In this document: in pieces, positions 1-7,836 of the stretch
Layout: the number at the start of each line of letters is the position of its first letter
Numbering within the stretch: position 1 is the first letter of the stretch
NCBI GenBank assembly: GCA_958369755.1
Contig: CATXJC010000015.1
Location: forward strand, 1 to 44,661
Length of the DNA stretch: 44,661 nt
Origin: an uncultured Prevotella sp.
Lineage (GTDB): Bacteria; Bacteroidota; Bacteroidia; Bacteroidales; Bacteroidaceae
Reading direction: 5' to 3'
Notes under the pieces: model-generated
What the model saw: the letters and a program-made list of their open reading frames with translations, nothing else
What the model was told of the DNA's origin: nothing
Database searches by the model: none
Program-made: the position numbers and the translations under genes

Positions 1-550
1 ATACACCAATCTGATAGTGCAGCAGGTTTCTGCCGTTGGCATTCTTGAGGAAATCGCCCTGGAACTGAAGACCGATGTCACGGCCGTTGGATGCATGTTC
101 TCCGGCACGGTCGCTGAAACCAGCCAGCTTGCTCACGTTCTGTGAATATCCCATGAAGCCCTGGTCGATAGGGTGCATCGGATTCTCAAAGGTGAACGGG
201 TTCTTGAACTGACCGATCTTCACCTTGAAGTATTCATATTTCTGCCATTCAGCAAACAGATCAACCATTCTCGGACTGGAACCTAGGGTAGAGGTGTTGC
301 CGTTGAACTGAATCTGAGTTTTCCAGTAGAAGTCGCCTGCTATGCGACCTTCGAGAGAGATACGCGCCATACGGATGTTGAATGAGTTGGATTCAGCATC
401 TTTCTGTCCGCTGTACTGATACTGGGTCATTCCATACCCCGACAATTTCACGTTGCTCAACCATGATGGTATTTCGATGGTCTGCTTCTGCTGGGCGCTG
501 GCTGAGACCGAAGCTGCAGCCATGAGCGCCATGATGATGGTTTTGTTCAT
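1..550 (-). CDS. Phosphate-selective porin O/P-type outer-membrane protein, 3' end beyond window
   Basis: The frame opens at an ATG on the minus strand at 550 and stays open to the window edge, so about 183 N-terminal residues are visible and the C-terminus is missing. Residues 1-19 form a signal peptide (MNKTIIMALMAAASVSASA, then QQ). The next stretch has the alternating pattern and wording of porin O/P family barrels: LSGYGMTQYQY, RMARISLEGRI, DFYWKTQIQFNG, KVKIGQFKNPF, IGLQFQGDF. Members are trimeric-type outer-membrane beta-barrels for anion (often phosphate or polyphosphate) uptake; the real substrate is unknown here. It starts 25 bases after rlmD on the same strand, so it could be co-transcribed. 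Family assignment is fairly sure, function is not. Confidence 0.75.
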   Translation of the reverse strand, partial: MNKTIIMALMAAASVSASAQQKQTIEIPSWLSNVKLSGYGMTQYQYSGQKDAESNSFNIRMARISLEGRIAGDFYWKTQIQFNGNTSTLGSSPRMVDLFAEWQKYEYFKVKIGQFKNPFTFENPMHPIDQGFMGYSQNVSKLAGFSDRAGEHASNGRDIGLQFQGDFLKNANGRNLLHYQIGV

Positions 551-575
551 CTTGTTTCTATTTTGATTTCTAGGT

Positions 576-2027
576 TTATCTCTTTTCGAGCAATACCACG
601 TTCTCTACGTGAGGGGTATGAGGGAACATATCCACCGGCTGTACGGCAGCTACCTTATACTCCGCATCCATCAGCTGCAGGTCGCGAGCCTGGGTTGCCG
701 GGTTGCAGCTTACGTATACGATGCGCTTTGGTGCTGCATTCAGGATGACGTTTATTACGTCTGGGTGCATTCCGGCACGTGGTGGGTCGGTGATGATGAC
801 GTCAGGTCGACCGTGCTGGGCGATGAAATCGTTGGTCAGGATATCCTTCATGTCGCCTGCATAGAAGAGGGTGTTCTCGATGTTGTTCACCTGAGAATTC
901 ACCTTGGCATCCTCTATGGCCTCTGGCACGTACTCGATACCGATTACCTTTTTTGCCTTGTGAGCCACGAAGTTGGCGATGGTTCCGGTGCCGGTATAGA
1001 GGTCGTAAACCAGCTCATCTCCGGTAAGGTTGGCAAACTCGCGGGCCACGCAGTAGAGGTGGTAAGCCTGCTCGGTATTGGTCTGGTAGAAACTCTTAGG
1101 ACCCACCTTGAACTTCAGGTCTTCCATCAGTTCGTAGATATGGTCGTTGCCCTTGAAGAGGCTGAGTTCCAGGTCGTTGATGGTATCGTTTCCCTTCTGG
1201 TTATTCACGAACATGAGCGATGTAATCTGAGGGAATTTGTCAGCCACCTGCTGCATCAGCTCCAATGCTCTCTGCTCATCGCCCTCCTCATCGTAGTGGA
1301 ACTGGAAGACGAGCATCCACTCGCCGGTGTTCGAATTACGGATCATCATGTTGCGGAGCAAACCGTGCTGCTCACGCAGGTCGTAGAAAGTATAGTCGTG
1401 AGAATCAGCATATTCGAATACGAAGTTGCGGATTTCGTTGCAGAGGTCATCCATCAGCCAGCACTTCTTGATAGGATAAATCTTGTCAAAGGCTCCGGTG
1501 ATATGGAAACCGATGGCGTTCTGGGCGTGGCGCTCCTTGAGCGATGTTACGGTATCATCCTCTTTCTGAGGGAGCTGAGCCAGTTCCTCGGCGGTGAACC
1601 ATCGCTTGTTGCTGCATCCGAACTCTATCTTGTTGCGGTACTCCTGAGTCTTCACGCTGCCCATGATAGGGCGGAACTCAGGTAGTTCAATCTTTCCGAT
1701 GCGGGTGAGCTGGTCTTCCACCTGCTTCTGCTTAGCCTTGATCTGCTCCTCGTAAGGCAGGTTCTGCCATTTGCATCCGCCGCAGATGCCGAAGTGCTCG
1801 CACATAGGCTCCTGTCGCACCTCGCTCTTCTTGATGAAGCGAACCACCTTGGCTTCGCAATACTTATGTTTCTTCTTTACTACCTGCAAGTCGACAACAT
1901 CTCCTGGCACACAGAAAGGTACGAAGATGACCTGTTCATCTACGCGTGTGATGCTCTTACCCTCGGCTGCTACTGCCTCGATGGTGATGTTCTCTAACAG
2001 AGGTAATGGTTTACGTTTTCTTGCCAT
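576..2027 (-). CDS. rlmD: 23S rRNA (uracil-C5)-methyltransferase, RlmD/RumA type
   Basis: This is an SAM-dependent m5U methyltransferase acting on 23S rRNA. An N-terminal TRAM-like segment (about residues 8-70) is followed by an iron-sulfur cluster motif with C76, C82 and C85 (CEHFGICGGC) and a likely fourth ligand near C138. The SAM site is YDLYTGTGTIANF, the motif IV-like site is IITDPPRAGMH, and the catalytic cysteine is C441 in YVSCNPATQ. Length (483 residues) fits the family. The frame stays open to an ATG at 2069, but I chose the ATG at 2027 (MARKRKPL) because a TATCTTTG -7 box lies at 2063-2056 on the minus strand, so 2069 would be upstream of transcription. Bacteroidota often carry several TrmA/RlmD paralogues, so the exact target uracil is not certain. 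Confidence 0.88.
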   Translation of the reverse strand: MARKRKPLPLLENITIEAVAAEGKSITRVDEQVIFVPFCVPGDVVDLQVVKKKHKYCEAKVVRFIKKSEVRQEPMCEHFGICGGCKWQNLPYEEQIKAKQKQVEDQLTRIGKIELPEFRPIMGSVKTQEYRNKIEFGCSNKRWFTAEELAQLPQKEDDTVTSLKERHAQNAIGFHITGAFDKIYPIKKCWLMDDLCNEIRNFVFEYADSHDYTFYDLREQHGLLRNMMIRNSNTGEWMLVFQFHYDEEGDEQRALELMQQVADKFPQITSLMFVNNQKGNDTINDLELSLFKGNDHIYELMEDLKFKVGPKSFYQTNTEQAYHLYCVAREFANLTGDELVYDLYTGTGTIANFVAHKAKKVIGIEYVPEAIEDAKVNSQVNNIENTLFYAGDMKDILTNDFIAQHGRPDVIITDPPRAGMHPDVINVILNAAPKRIVYVSCNPATQARDLQLMDAEYKVAAVQPVDMFPHTPHVENVVLLEKR

Positions 2028-2055
2028 AATAATGTTTTGTATTTTTTTATGGGTG

Positions 2056-2087
2056 CAAAGATACTGCAATTTTATGAGAAATGCAAG
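2056..2087 (-). promoter_or_regulatory. Bacteroidota-type promoter of rlmD
   Basis: On the minus strand a TATCTTTG -7 box (2063-2056) is preceded about 20 bases upstream by CTTG (2087-2084), close to the TTTG -33 consensus. It places the transcript start about 20-25 bases before the ATG at 2027. Confidence 0.6.
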
Positions 2088-2117
2088 AGTTGTCCCAAAT
2101 TATTTGCGAGTAAAGGT

Positions 2118-2191
2118 AAAAAGGCGTTTAAAGGTAAAAAAGTAAAAAGGCGTTTAAAGGTAAAAAAGTAAAAAGGTAAAAAAGTAAAAAG
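2118..2191. repeat. 26-bp tandem repeat and GTAAAAA-type simple repeats
   Basis: Two perfect consecutive copies of a 26-base unit (2118-2143 and 2144-2169; each begins AAAAAGGCGTTTAAAGG) run into further copies of GTAAAAAG. The same GTAAAAA-like wording recurs at 2580-2612 (opposite orientation) and between the chromate transporter genes at 7805-7850. No coding function is visible. Confidence 0.8.
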
Positions 2192-2586
2192 ATTATCAGA
2201 CGATAACAAAAGTAACAAAAGTAACAGGTAACATTCGGTGTTTGTAATGGTGAAAAAGTCACTCGTCACTCGTCACTTTTATTTTTTGCAGATATGATTT
2301 GTCGTATCATGGACCATAGGATAATATTAGAGAAATAATATTATATTAAATTTTCCATTATATAATGTTCGCGCGCGAACATTAATTAATAATATATCTA
2401 TAATATAATCTGTTTCTTATAAGCCTATTTCGTATCGATTTAACTGTTCGTGGCTTATCTGAAAAATGACAAAAAACAAAAAGTGACGAGTGACGAGTGA
2501 CTTTATCACTTTTCGGGTATTGCTCTCTGTTACTTTTGTTACCTGTTATTTTTGTTACTTTTGTTATCGTCCGGCAATCTTTTTAC
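2184..2586. repeat. Foldback element: roughly 100-bp inverted arms around an AT-rich core
   Basis: The left arm (2184-2287) and right arm (2470-2586) are imperfect reverse complements. Both carry the same ordered blocks: GTAAAAAGATT, GACGATAACAAAAGTAACAAAA, AACAGGTAAC, and GTCACTCGTCACTCGTCAC. The core (2288-2469) is very AT-rich and holds a perfect palindrome at its middle (2363-2384). No transposase is encoded, so this could be a MITE-like or recombination-derived structure. It fills most of the gene-free stretch between rlmD and ppdK. Confidence 0.7.
2363..2384. repeat. 22-bp perfect palindrome with CG-rich centre
   Basis: The central 20 bases read AATGTTCGCGCGCGAACATT and pair perfectly with themselves; one more pair flanks them. 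A GC-rich palindrome within nearly pure AT sequence, centred in the foldback element, could be a protein-binding dyad or a cruciform tip. Confidence 0.8.
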
Positions 2587-2618
2587 CTCTTTACCCTTTT
2601 ACTTTTTTACCCTTAAAT

Positions 2619-2706
2619 TACGTCCCGACGTAGCGCTTGCTGCATCGCGACGCAATCTTTCGTACGTCGCCACGTAGCCATCGCTACGTCGTGACGCAGT
2701 TTCAGA
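2619..2706. repeat. Four in-register 22-bp degenerate repeats
   Basis: Units lie at 2619-2640, 2641-2662, 2663-2684 and 2685-2706. Each starts TACGTC or TGCATC and carries a small dyad of the ACGTC..GACGT kind, followed by a variable tail. The period is not a multiple of three, so this is not coding. The rest of the gap to ppdK (2707-2876) shows nothing I can name. Confidence 0.7.
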
Positions 2707-2876
2707 TGCATCTGGAGGGGGTAAAAAACACCGAAAATGCAGGCTGCAATCCCGAGAGACGCACTTTCAGATTCGTCAAATATCTTTCTATCGTATACGG
2801 GATTGTTAATTTTCTGCCCGTGTGTGCGTCAACAGTATAAAATGTAATCTCGGGATAGCAAAAAAGCGTATAAAAG

Positions 2877-2908
2877 TTTGGTAGTATCAAATAAAAATCG
2901 TATCTTTG
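2877..2908 (+). promoter_or_regulatory. Bacteroidota-type promoter of ppdK
   Basis: TTTG (2877-2880), a 20-base spacer and TATCTTTG (2901-2908) match the -33/-7 consensus well. The 5' leader to the ATG at 2966 would be about 50 bases. Confidence 0.8.
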
Positions 2909-2965
2909 CATTACAATTAATAGTTAGCAACGTAAAACGAAATAAAATATATACCTATAACAATT

Positions 2966-5686
2966 ATGAACGAAAAAAGAGTTTATACATTCGGAAACGG
3001 AAAAGCAGAAGGCAATGCCCAAATGCGAGAAGTACTTGGTGGTAAAGGCGCGAACCTTGCCGAAATGAACCTGATTGGTGTACCTGTTCCTCCAGGTTTC
3101 ACCATTACAACAGACACTTGTAATGAATATTATGAAGTGGGTGAGGAAAAAATCAAAGAACTTCTTCAGGACGAAGTGAAGGCTGCTGTGGCTCATACTG
3201 AGGCATTGATGAACAGCAAGTTCGGTTCTGTAGAGAATCCACTCCTCGTATCAGTACGCTCAGGTGCTCGTGCATCTATGCCTGGTATGATGGATACCAT
3301 CCTCAACCTCGGTTTGAATGACGAAGTAGCTGAGGGATTGGTCAAGAAGACCGGTAACCCTCATTTCGTATACGATTCATATCGCCGTTTCGTACAGATG
3401 TACGGTGACGTCGTTATGGGACTGAAGCCTGTAAACAAGGAAGATATCGACCCATTTGAGGCTATCATCGAAAAGGTGAAGGAAGAGCAGGGCGTTACAC
3501 TTGACAAGGACCTCTCTGTAGAGTCGCTCAAGAAGCTCGTTGAACTCTTCAAGGCTGCCATCAAGGAGCAGACCGGTCAGGATTTCCCTACCAACCCAAT
3601 CGATCAGCTCTGGGGCGCTATCTGCGCTGTGTTCCGTTCTTGGATGAACGAGCGTGCTATCCTCTACCGCAAGATGGAAGGTATTCCTGATGAGTGGGGT
3701 ACTGCCGTATCTGTCATGGCGATGGTATTCGGTAACATGGGCGATACATCTGCTACAGGTGTTTGCTTCTCACGTGACGCTGGTAATGGTGAGAATCTCT
3801 TCAATGGTGAGTATCTTATCAATGCACAGGGTGAGGACGTGGTAGCCGGTATCCGTACTCCACAGCAGATTACAAAGATTGGTTCTCAGCGCTGGGCTGA
3901 GCGTGCAGGTATCTCTGAAGAGGAGCGTGCTGCCAAGTATCCTTCTATGGAAGAGGCTATGCCTGAACTCTATAAGGAACTCGATGCGCTGCAGGATAAG
4001 CTGGAGCACCACTATCACGATATGCAGGATATGGAGTTCACCGTACAGGAAGGCAAACTCTGGTTCCTCCAGACTCGTAATGGTAAGCGTACAGGTACAG
4101 CTATGGTGAAGATTGCCATGGATCTCCTCCACGAGGGTATGATTGATGAGAAGACTGCTATCCTGCGCTGTGAGCCTCAGAAACTTGATGAACTTTTGCA
4201 TCCAGTATTCGATAAGCTGGCTCTCTCTAAGGCTAAGGTTATCACACAGGGTCTCCCTGCATCTCCAGGTGCTGCCTGCGGTCAGATTGTATTCCACGCT
4301 GACGATGCTCAGGAGTGGCATGAGGACGGCAAGAAGGTCATCATGGTTCGTATCGAAACATCTCCAGAAGACCTCGCTGGTATGTCAGCTGCTGAGGGTA
4401 TCCTTACCGCTCGTGGTGGTATGACTTCTCACGCTGCCGTTGTAGCCCGTGGTATGGGTAAGTGCTGTGTATCAGGCGCCGGCTCTATCAACGTAGATTA
4501 CAAGACTAAGACTGTAGAGATTGAAGGCGTAGTTTACAAGGAGGGTGATTACATCTCTCTGAACGGTACTACAGGTCAGGTTTACGCAGGACAGATTGAG
4601 ACAAAGGCTGCAGAACTTTCAGGCGACTTCAAGGAGCTGATGGATCTCTGCGACAAATATACAAAGATGGAAATCCGTACCAATGCAGATACTCCACACG
4701 ATGCTGAGGTAGCCCGTGCATTCGGTGCCAAGGGTATCGGTCTGACACGTACTGAGCACATGTTCTTCGATGATCAGAAGATTGTAGCTATGCGTGAGAT
4801 GATTCTGGCAGACTCTGTTGAGGGTCGTGAGAAGGCACTTGCCAAGCTCCTCCCATATCAGAAGGCAGACTTCTACGGCATTCTCAAGGCAATGGATGGC
4901 TGCCACGTGAACATCCGCTTGCTCGACCCACCTCTCCACGAGTTCGTACCTCACGATTTGGCTGGTCAGCAGACCATGGCTAAGGAGATGGGCGTAAGCG
5001 TAGAGGAAATCAAGAAGCGTGTAAACTCTCTGGCAGAGAACAACCCTATGCTCGGTCATCGCGGTTGCCGTCTCGGTATCACATTCCCAGAGATTACAGC
5101 CATGCAGACCCGTGCCATCCTCGGTGCAGCCTGCGAGTTGAAGAAGGAGGGTTACAACCCATGTCCTGAAATCATGGTTCCGCTCATCGGTACCGTTCAG
5201 GAGCTCAAGCAGCAGAAGTCTATCATCCTCGCTACTTCTAAGGAAGTATTCGCTGAGTATGGCATAGAGGTAGAATTTGAGATTGGTACCATGATTGAGA
5301 TTCCACGTGCTGCCCTTACAGCAGGTCAGATTGCAGAGGAGGCTCAGTACTTCTCATTCGGTACTAACGACTTGACACAGATGACCTTCGGTTACTCTCG
5401 TGACGACATCGCTTCATTCCTCCCTGCATACATGGAGAAGAAGATCTTGAAGGTTGACCCATTCCAGGTTCTCGACCAGGAGGGTGTTGGTCAGCTCATC
5501 AAGATGGCAGTAGAGAATGGTCGTGCTACCCGTCCTAACCTCCGCACAGGTATCTGCGGTGAGCACGGTGGCGAGCCATCATCTGTTAAGTTCTGTGCTA
5601 AGGTTGGCATGAACTACGCTTCATGCTCTCCATTCCGCGTGCCAATCGCCAGACTTGCTGCGGCGCAGGCTGCTGTAGAGGAGTAA
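2966..5686 (+). CDS. ppdK: Pyruvate, phosphate dikinase
   Basis: The enzyme interconverts pyruvate, ATP and phosphate with PEP, AMP and pyrophosphate in the cytosol, linking fermentation to gluconeogenesis or PPi-driven glycolysis. The N-terminal ATP-grasp domain begins with GGKGANLAEMN and carries SVRSGARASMPGMMDT. The central swivelling domain has the phosphohistidine H489 in GGMTSHAAVVARGMG. The C-terminal PEP/pyruvate barrel has GTNDLTQMTFGYSRDD and the active-site cysteine C864 in GICGEHGG. Length (906 residues) is near the roughly 875-900 usual for the family. It has its own promoter and terminator, so it is probably monocistronic. Codon use is regular and strongly biased, as expected for a highly expressed gene. 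Confidence 0.97.
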   Translation: MNEKRVYTFGNGKAEGNAQMREVLGGKGANLAEMNLIGVPVPPGFTITTDTCNEYYEVGEEKIKELLQDEVKAAVAHTEALMNSKFGSVENPLLVSVRSGARASMPGMMDTILNLGLNDEVAEGLVKKTGNPHFVYDSYRRFVQMYGDVVMGLKPVNKEDIDPFEAIIEKVKEEQGVTLDKDLSVESLKKLVELFKAAIKEQTGQDFPTNPIDQLWGAICAVFRSWMNERAILYRKMEGIPDEWGTAVSVMAMVFGNMGDTSATGVCFSRDAGNGENLFNGEYLINAQGEDVVAGIRTPQQITKIGSQRWAERAGISEEERAAKYPSMEEAMPELYKELDALQDKLEHHYHDMQDMEFTVQEGKLWFLQTRNGKRTGTAMVKIAMDLLHEGMIDEKTAILRCEPQKLDELLHPVFDKLALSKAKVITQGLPASPGAACGQIVFHADDAQEWHEDGKKVIMVRIETSPEDLAGMSAAEGILTARGGMTSHAAVVARGMGKCCVSGAGSINVDYKTKTVEIEGVVYKEGDYISLNGTTGQVYAGQIETKAAELSGDFKELMDLCDKYTKMEIRTNADTPHDAEVARAFGAKGIGLTRTEHMFFDDQKIVAMREMILADSVEGREKALAKLLPYQKADFYGILKAMDGCHVNIRLLDPPLHEFVPHDLAGQQTMAKEMGVSVEEIKKRVNSLAENNPMLGHRGCRLGITFPEITAMQTRAILGAACELKKEGYNPCPEIMVPLIGTVQELKQQKSIILATSKEVFAEYGIEVEFEIGTMIEIPRAALTAGQIAEEAQYFSFGTNDLTQMTFGYSRDDIASFLPAYMEKKILKVDPFQVLDQEGVGQLIKMAVENGRATRPNLRTGICGEHGGEPSSVKFCAKVGMNYASCSPFRVPIARLAAAQAAVEE

Positions 5687-5729
5687 ATCTCTTCTGAAAG
5701 AAGATTGTACGATTAATGATTAGATAATT

Positions 5730-5771
5730 AGAGGAAAGTGTTTCGTAATGAAGTGCTTTCCTCTTTTTCGT
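5730..5771 (+). terminator. Intrinsic terminator after ppdK
   Basis: A stem of AGAGGAAAG pairing with CTTTCCTCT (5730-5738 with 5756-5764) is followed by a T-rich run (TTTTTCGTC). Confidence 0.7.
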
Positions 5772-5810
5772 CTTTTTTAGGTTAAATTTCGAAAGAAAAT
5801 GAGCAAATCA

Positions 5811-5842
5811 TTTGCAAGTTACATTTATTTTCCGTAATTTTG
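5811..5842 (+). promoter_or_regulatory. Promoter of the first 34-residue membrane protein gene
   Basis: TTTG (5811-5814), a 20-base spacer and TAATTTTG (5835-5842) lie 17 bases before the ATG at 5860. This good match supports the tiny ORF downstream being a real gene. Confidence 0.7.
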
Positions 5843-5859
5843 TCGGAAAATAGAGAAAT

Positions 5860-5964
5860 ATGGAAGGATTAGTCATGATTTATGCGACGATTACGGTCGT
5901 TGCTGGTGCCATGGCACTTTGGCTTCATACAAAATGGGGTAAGAAATTCTTGGAGGATCTCTAA
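5860..5964 (+). CDS. 34-residue single-pass membrane protein, WGKK type
   Basis: This tiny ORF (begins MEGLVMIYATITVV, ends TKWGKKFLEDL) has one hydrophobic helix (about residues 4-22) followed by a short basic/acidic tail, suggesting an N-out small membrane protein. A strong promoter sits just upstream. A second ORF of the same length, with the same helix-then-WGKK layout and ending GKKWSKEL, lies at 6263-6367, making the two look like paralogues. I believe similar GKKWL-tail micro-proteins exist in other Bacteroidales, but I cannot name a family or function. Confidence 0.65.
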   Translation: MEGLVMIYATITVVAGAMALWLHTKWGKKFLEDL

Positions 5965-6015
5965 TGGTTGGTATTGCTGCAGAATCCTTTGTGTTCTGAA
6001 CTAATGTTCCCGGCA

Positions 6016-6214
6016 CGCCCTGAAAGGGCAGAAGCTCCTAGCCCAGGGCAGCGCCCTGGGTAATAGTTGTATTAGCCCTACGCCCTGTAAGGGCAAAAGC
6101 TTTAAAATATAGCTGCTGTATAGAAGCTTTTGCCCTTACAGGGCGTTAGTACCATCTCTATATCGCATACCCAGGGTGTTGCCCTGGGCTAGGAGCTTCT
6201 GCCCTTTCAGGGCG
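6016..6214. repeat. REP/BIME-like nested inverted repeats
   Basis: The outer arms (6016-6061 and 6169-6214, 46 bases each) are reverse complements with two mismatches. The inner arms (6080-6102 and 6124-6146, 23 bases) are perfect reverse complements. Each outer arm itself holds two small hairpins, CGCCCTGAAAGGGC and CCCAGGGCAGCGCCCTGGG. Such arrays resemble repetitive extragenic palindromes mobilised by RAYT transposases; none is encoded here. It fills the 298-base gap between the two small membrane protein genes. Confidence 0.8.
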
Positions 6215-6262
6215 TATGGGGCTTACTTGCGAAATTTAGTAAATAATTTAAAGGCTTCAAAA

Positions 6263-6367
6263 ATGAATACATTGGCTTTAACTTTTGCAATATGCTTGGT
6301 TCCTGCAACAGCATTTTTGATATGGCTCTTTACCCCTTGGGGAAAGAAGTGGTCTAAGGAATTGTAG
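6263..6367 (+). CDS. 34-residue single-pass membrane protein, WGKK type (second copy)
   Basis: The ORF (begins MNTLALTFAICLV, ends TPWGKKWSKEL) has one hydrophobic helix (residues 3-24) and a charged tail like that of the 5860 gene. The open frame reaches back to an ATG at 6176, but that extension lies inside the REP-like repeat and reads as nonsense, so I chose the ATG at 6263. Its stop codon is three bases ahead of the ATG of the DUF3256-like gene, so the two are almost surely translated from one mRNA. No promoter of its own was seen; transcription may come from 5811-5842 through the repeat. Function unknown. Confidence 0.65.
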   Translation: MNTLALTFAICLVPATAFLIWLFTPWGKKWSKEL

Positions 6368-6369
6368 TG

Positions 6370-7017
6370 ATGAAGAAGATAAAATATATATTATGTGCTT
6401 GCCTGATGATGGCAAGTATGGGCATGGAAGCCAAGTCGATGAAGGACTTGCTGGTTTCGATGCCCGATTCTGTTGTGCCTTATCTCAACCACAACCTGCG
6501 GCTGGAATTTACTGAGCTGCAGGAGATGGGAGTGAAGGCAGAAGTGAAGAATCTTTTAGGCGAAACGAGTGTGATGGATACGCTGACTGCTGATTTCGCC
6601 CAGTTGAGAACGAGTAAGAGTGCTACTTTGCAGATGAAGAAACTGCCATCGGCTAACGGCGATTCGCTGCTTTGCGTGGTGAAGACGTTTGCCGGAGTAG
6701 AGAAGGAGAGCGAACTCTATCTCTTTAATCAGGATTGGCAAGAGCAGGATGCCAGCAGGATTTTCGATGGGAAATCTTTGCAGCAACTGGCTTCCGGACT
6801 TGTTGCCAAACCCGATACGATGAGCGAGGCTAAGTTTGAGGAACTCAAGGGGAAAATTGAACTCAAAATCGTGAGTGCTCTGCTCCTGCAACATGAAAAC
6901 AGCCTCGTAGTGCGCTTGGCTTTACCTTTCGTGTCTGCTGACGATAAGAAGGCTGTAAATGCAATAAAAGTGCAAAGAAAATTTAATTGGAATGGTAAAA
7001 CTTTTAAGGAGAGTTAA
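6370..7017 (+). CDS. DUF3256-like exported protein
   Basis: This is a 215-residue protein with a signal peptide (residues 1-21, MKKIKYILCACLMMASMGMEA). The mature part starts KSMKDLLVSMPDSVVPYLNHN, wording I associate with the Bacteroidales DUF3256 family, a secreted or periplasmic protein of unknown role. No catalytic motif, repeat or membrane segment is visible after the signal. I start at the ATG at 6370; a GTG at 6367 overlaps the stop of the preceding small gene and adds only one residue. It is the last gene before a short RNA-like unit at 7043-7150. Confidence 0.7.
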   Translation: MKKIKYILCACLMMASMGMEAKSMKDLLVSMPDSVVPYLNHNLRLEFTELQEMGVKAEVKNLLGETSVMDTLTADFAQLRTSKSATLQMKKLPSANGDSLLCVVKTFAGVEKESELYLFNQDWQEQDASRIFDGKSLQQLASGLVAKPDTMSEAKFEELKGKIELKIVSALLLQHENSLVVRLALPFVSADDKKAVNAIKVQRKFNWNGKTFKES

Positions 7018-7042
7018 ATTCTTGAAGTTTTTAGGTATAAAC

Positions 7043-7150
7043 TATTGCAGGTTACAAGATTATTTGTACCTTTGCATCGTGTTTTTCATGGTATTAGATT
7101 ATTAAGGTTAATAAAAGATTGGTTGTCGTGAGACAATCAATTTTTTTTTT
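7043..7150 (+). ncRNA. Putative short RNA with GUGA-loop terminator hairpin
   Basis: A TACCTTTG -7 box at 7067-7074, with a weak TTG-containing -33 near 7044, is followed about 70 bases later by a 10-bp hairpin (ATTGGTTGTC, loop GTGA, GACAATCAAT; 7118-7141) and a run of ten T. There is no ORF beyond five codons and no gene downstream on this strand, since the chromate transporter converges. It may be a small RNA of about 70 bases, or simply the terminator of the gene before it. The sequence TGTCGTGAGA (7124-7133) recurs in the queH leader. Confidence 0.45.
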
Positions 7151-7225
7151 GTCCCTATCTGAAGTCATCAGCCCCTTGTCTTTCCCATCGGCTGGAGACC
7201 GTTGGTTCAGACCGCAGGGCGATGT

Positions 7226-7798
7226 TTAGAAGATAACCATTCCGATGATACCGCAGATGAAAAGCAGCAGGATAGGGTTGGTCTTTCTGAATTTTGTGAA
7301 GTAGAAAGCAGCCAGAAACAGCACGATGCTTGCTCCGAAGACAAACGGATTGTCGGTTGGTGATCCGAAGTTCTCTTTATTCATCAGGAGAACGGCGGCA
7401 GCAGCTATCAGTCCGATGATGGCAGGGCGGAGTCCCGCAAAGATATCCTTTACGATTTTAGAATCCTTGTGCGTAATCAGATAGCGGCTGATGAGAATCA
7501 TGATGATGAAAGGCAGCCACATGATGGAGAGCGAAGCCAATACCGAACCCAGACAGGCTGCCCAGGTAGGATAGCCGTCGTGAAGGCAGGCGGTATAACC
7601 TACGTAGGTGGCACAGTTGATGCCGATAGGTCCCGGTGTAGACTGGCTGATAGCCACAATATCCGTAAACTCAGCATTGGTAAGCCAATGATTCTTCACT
7701 ACCGTCTCGTTATGGATGAGCGAAAGCATCGCATATCCGCCACCAAAATTAAATGTACCAATCTTGGTAAATATCAGAAATAACTTTAGAAATAGCAT
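7226..7798 (-). CDS. chrA: Chromate transporter family half-protein (second of pair)
   Basis: This is a 190-residue membrane protein of the short-chain CHR family. It opens with the family motif FGGGYAML (residues 18-25) and continues with ISQSTPGPIGIN, the conserved PGP region, then about five hydrophobic helices. In the family two half-size proteins act together; substrates are described as chromate or other oxyanions, so sulfate or another anion is possible. It lies 38 bases downstream of the other half on the same strand. The spacer is made of GTAAAAA-type simple repeats. Confidence 0.88.
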   Translation of the reverse strand: MLFLKLFLIFTKIGTFNFGGGYAMLSLIHNETVVKNHWLTNAEFTDIVAISQSTPGPIGINCATYVGYTACLHDGYPTWAACLGSVLASLSIMWLPFIIMILISRYLITHKDSKIVKDIFAGLRPAIIGLIAAAAVLLMNKENFGSPTDNPFVFGASIVLFLAAFYFTKFRKTNPILLLFICGIIGMVIF

Positions 7799-7836
7799 AA
7801 TCTCTATATTTTTTACCTTTTTACTTTGTTACTTTT

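Noticed and set aside
609..1685. 358-codon open frame on the plus strand opposite rlmD
   Set aside because: It is antisense to a clear methyltransferase, its translation matches no family I know, and no promoter fits it.
2619..2706. CRISPR array
   Set aside because: The 22-bp units are contiguous and degenerate with no unique spacers, and no cas genes are present.
6176..6262. N-terminal extension of the second WGKK micro-protein
   Set aside because: The extension is translated from the REP-like repeat, has no counterpart in the first copy, and destroys the small-protein layout.
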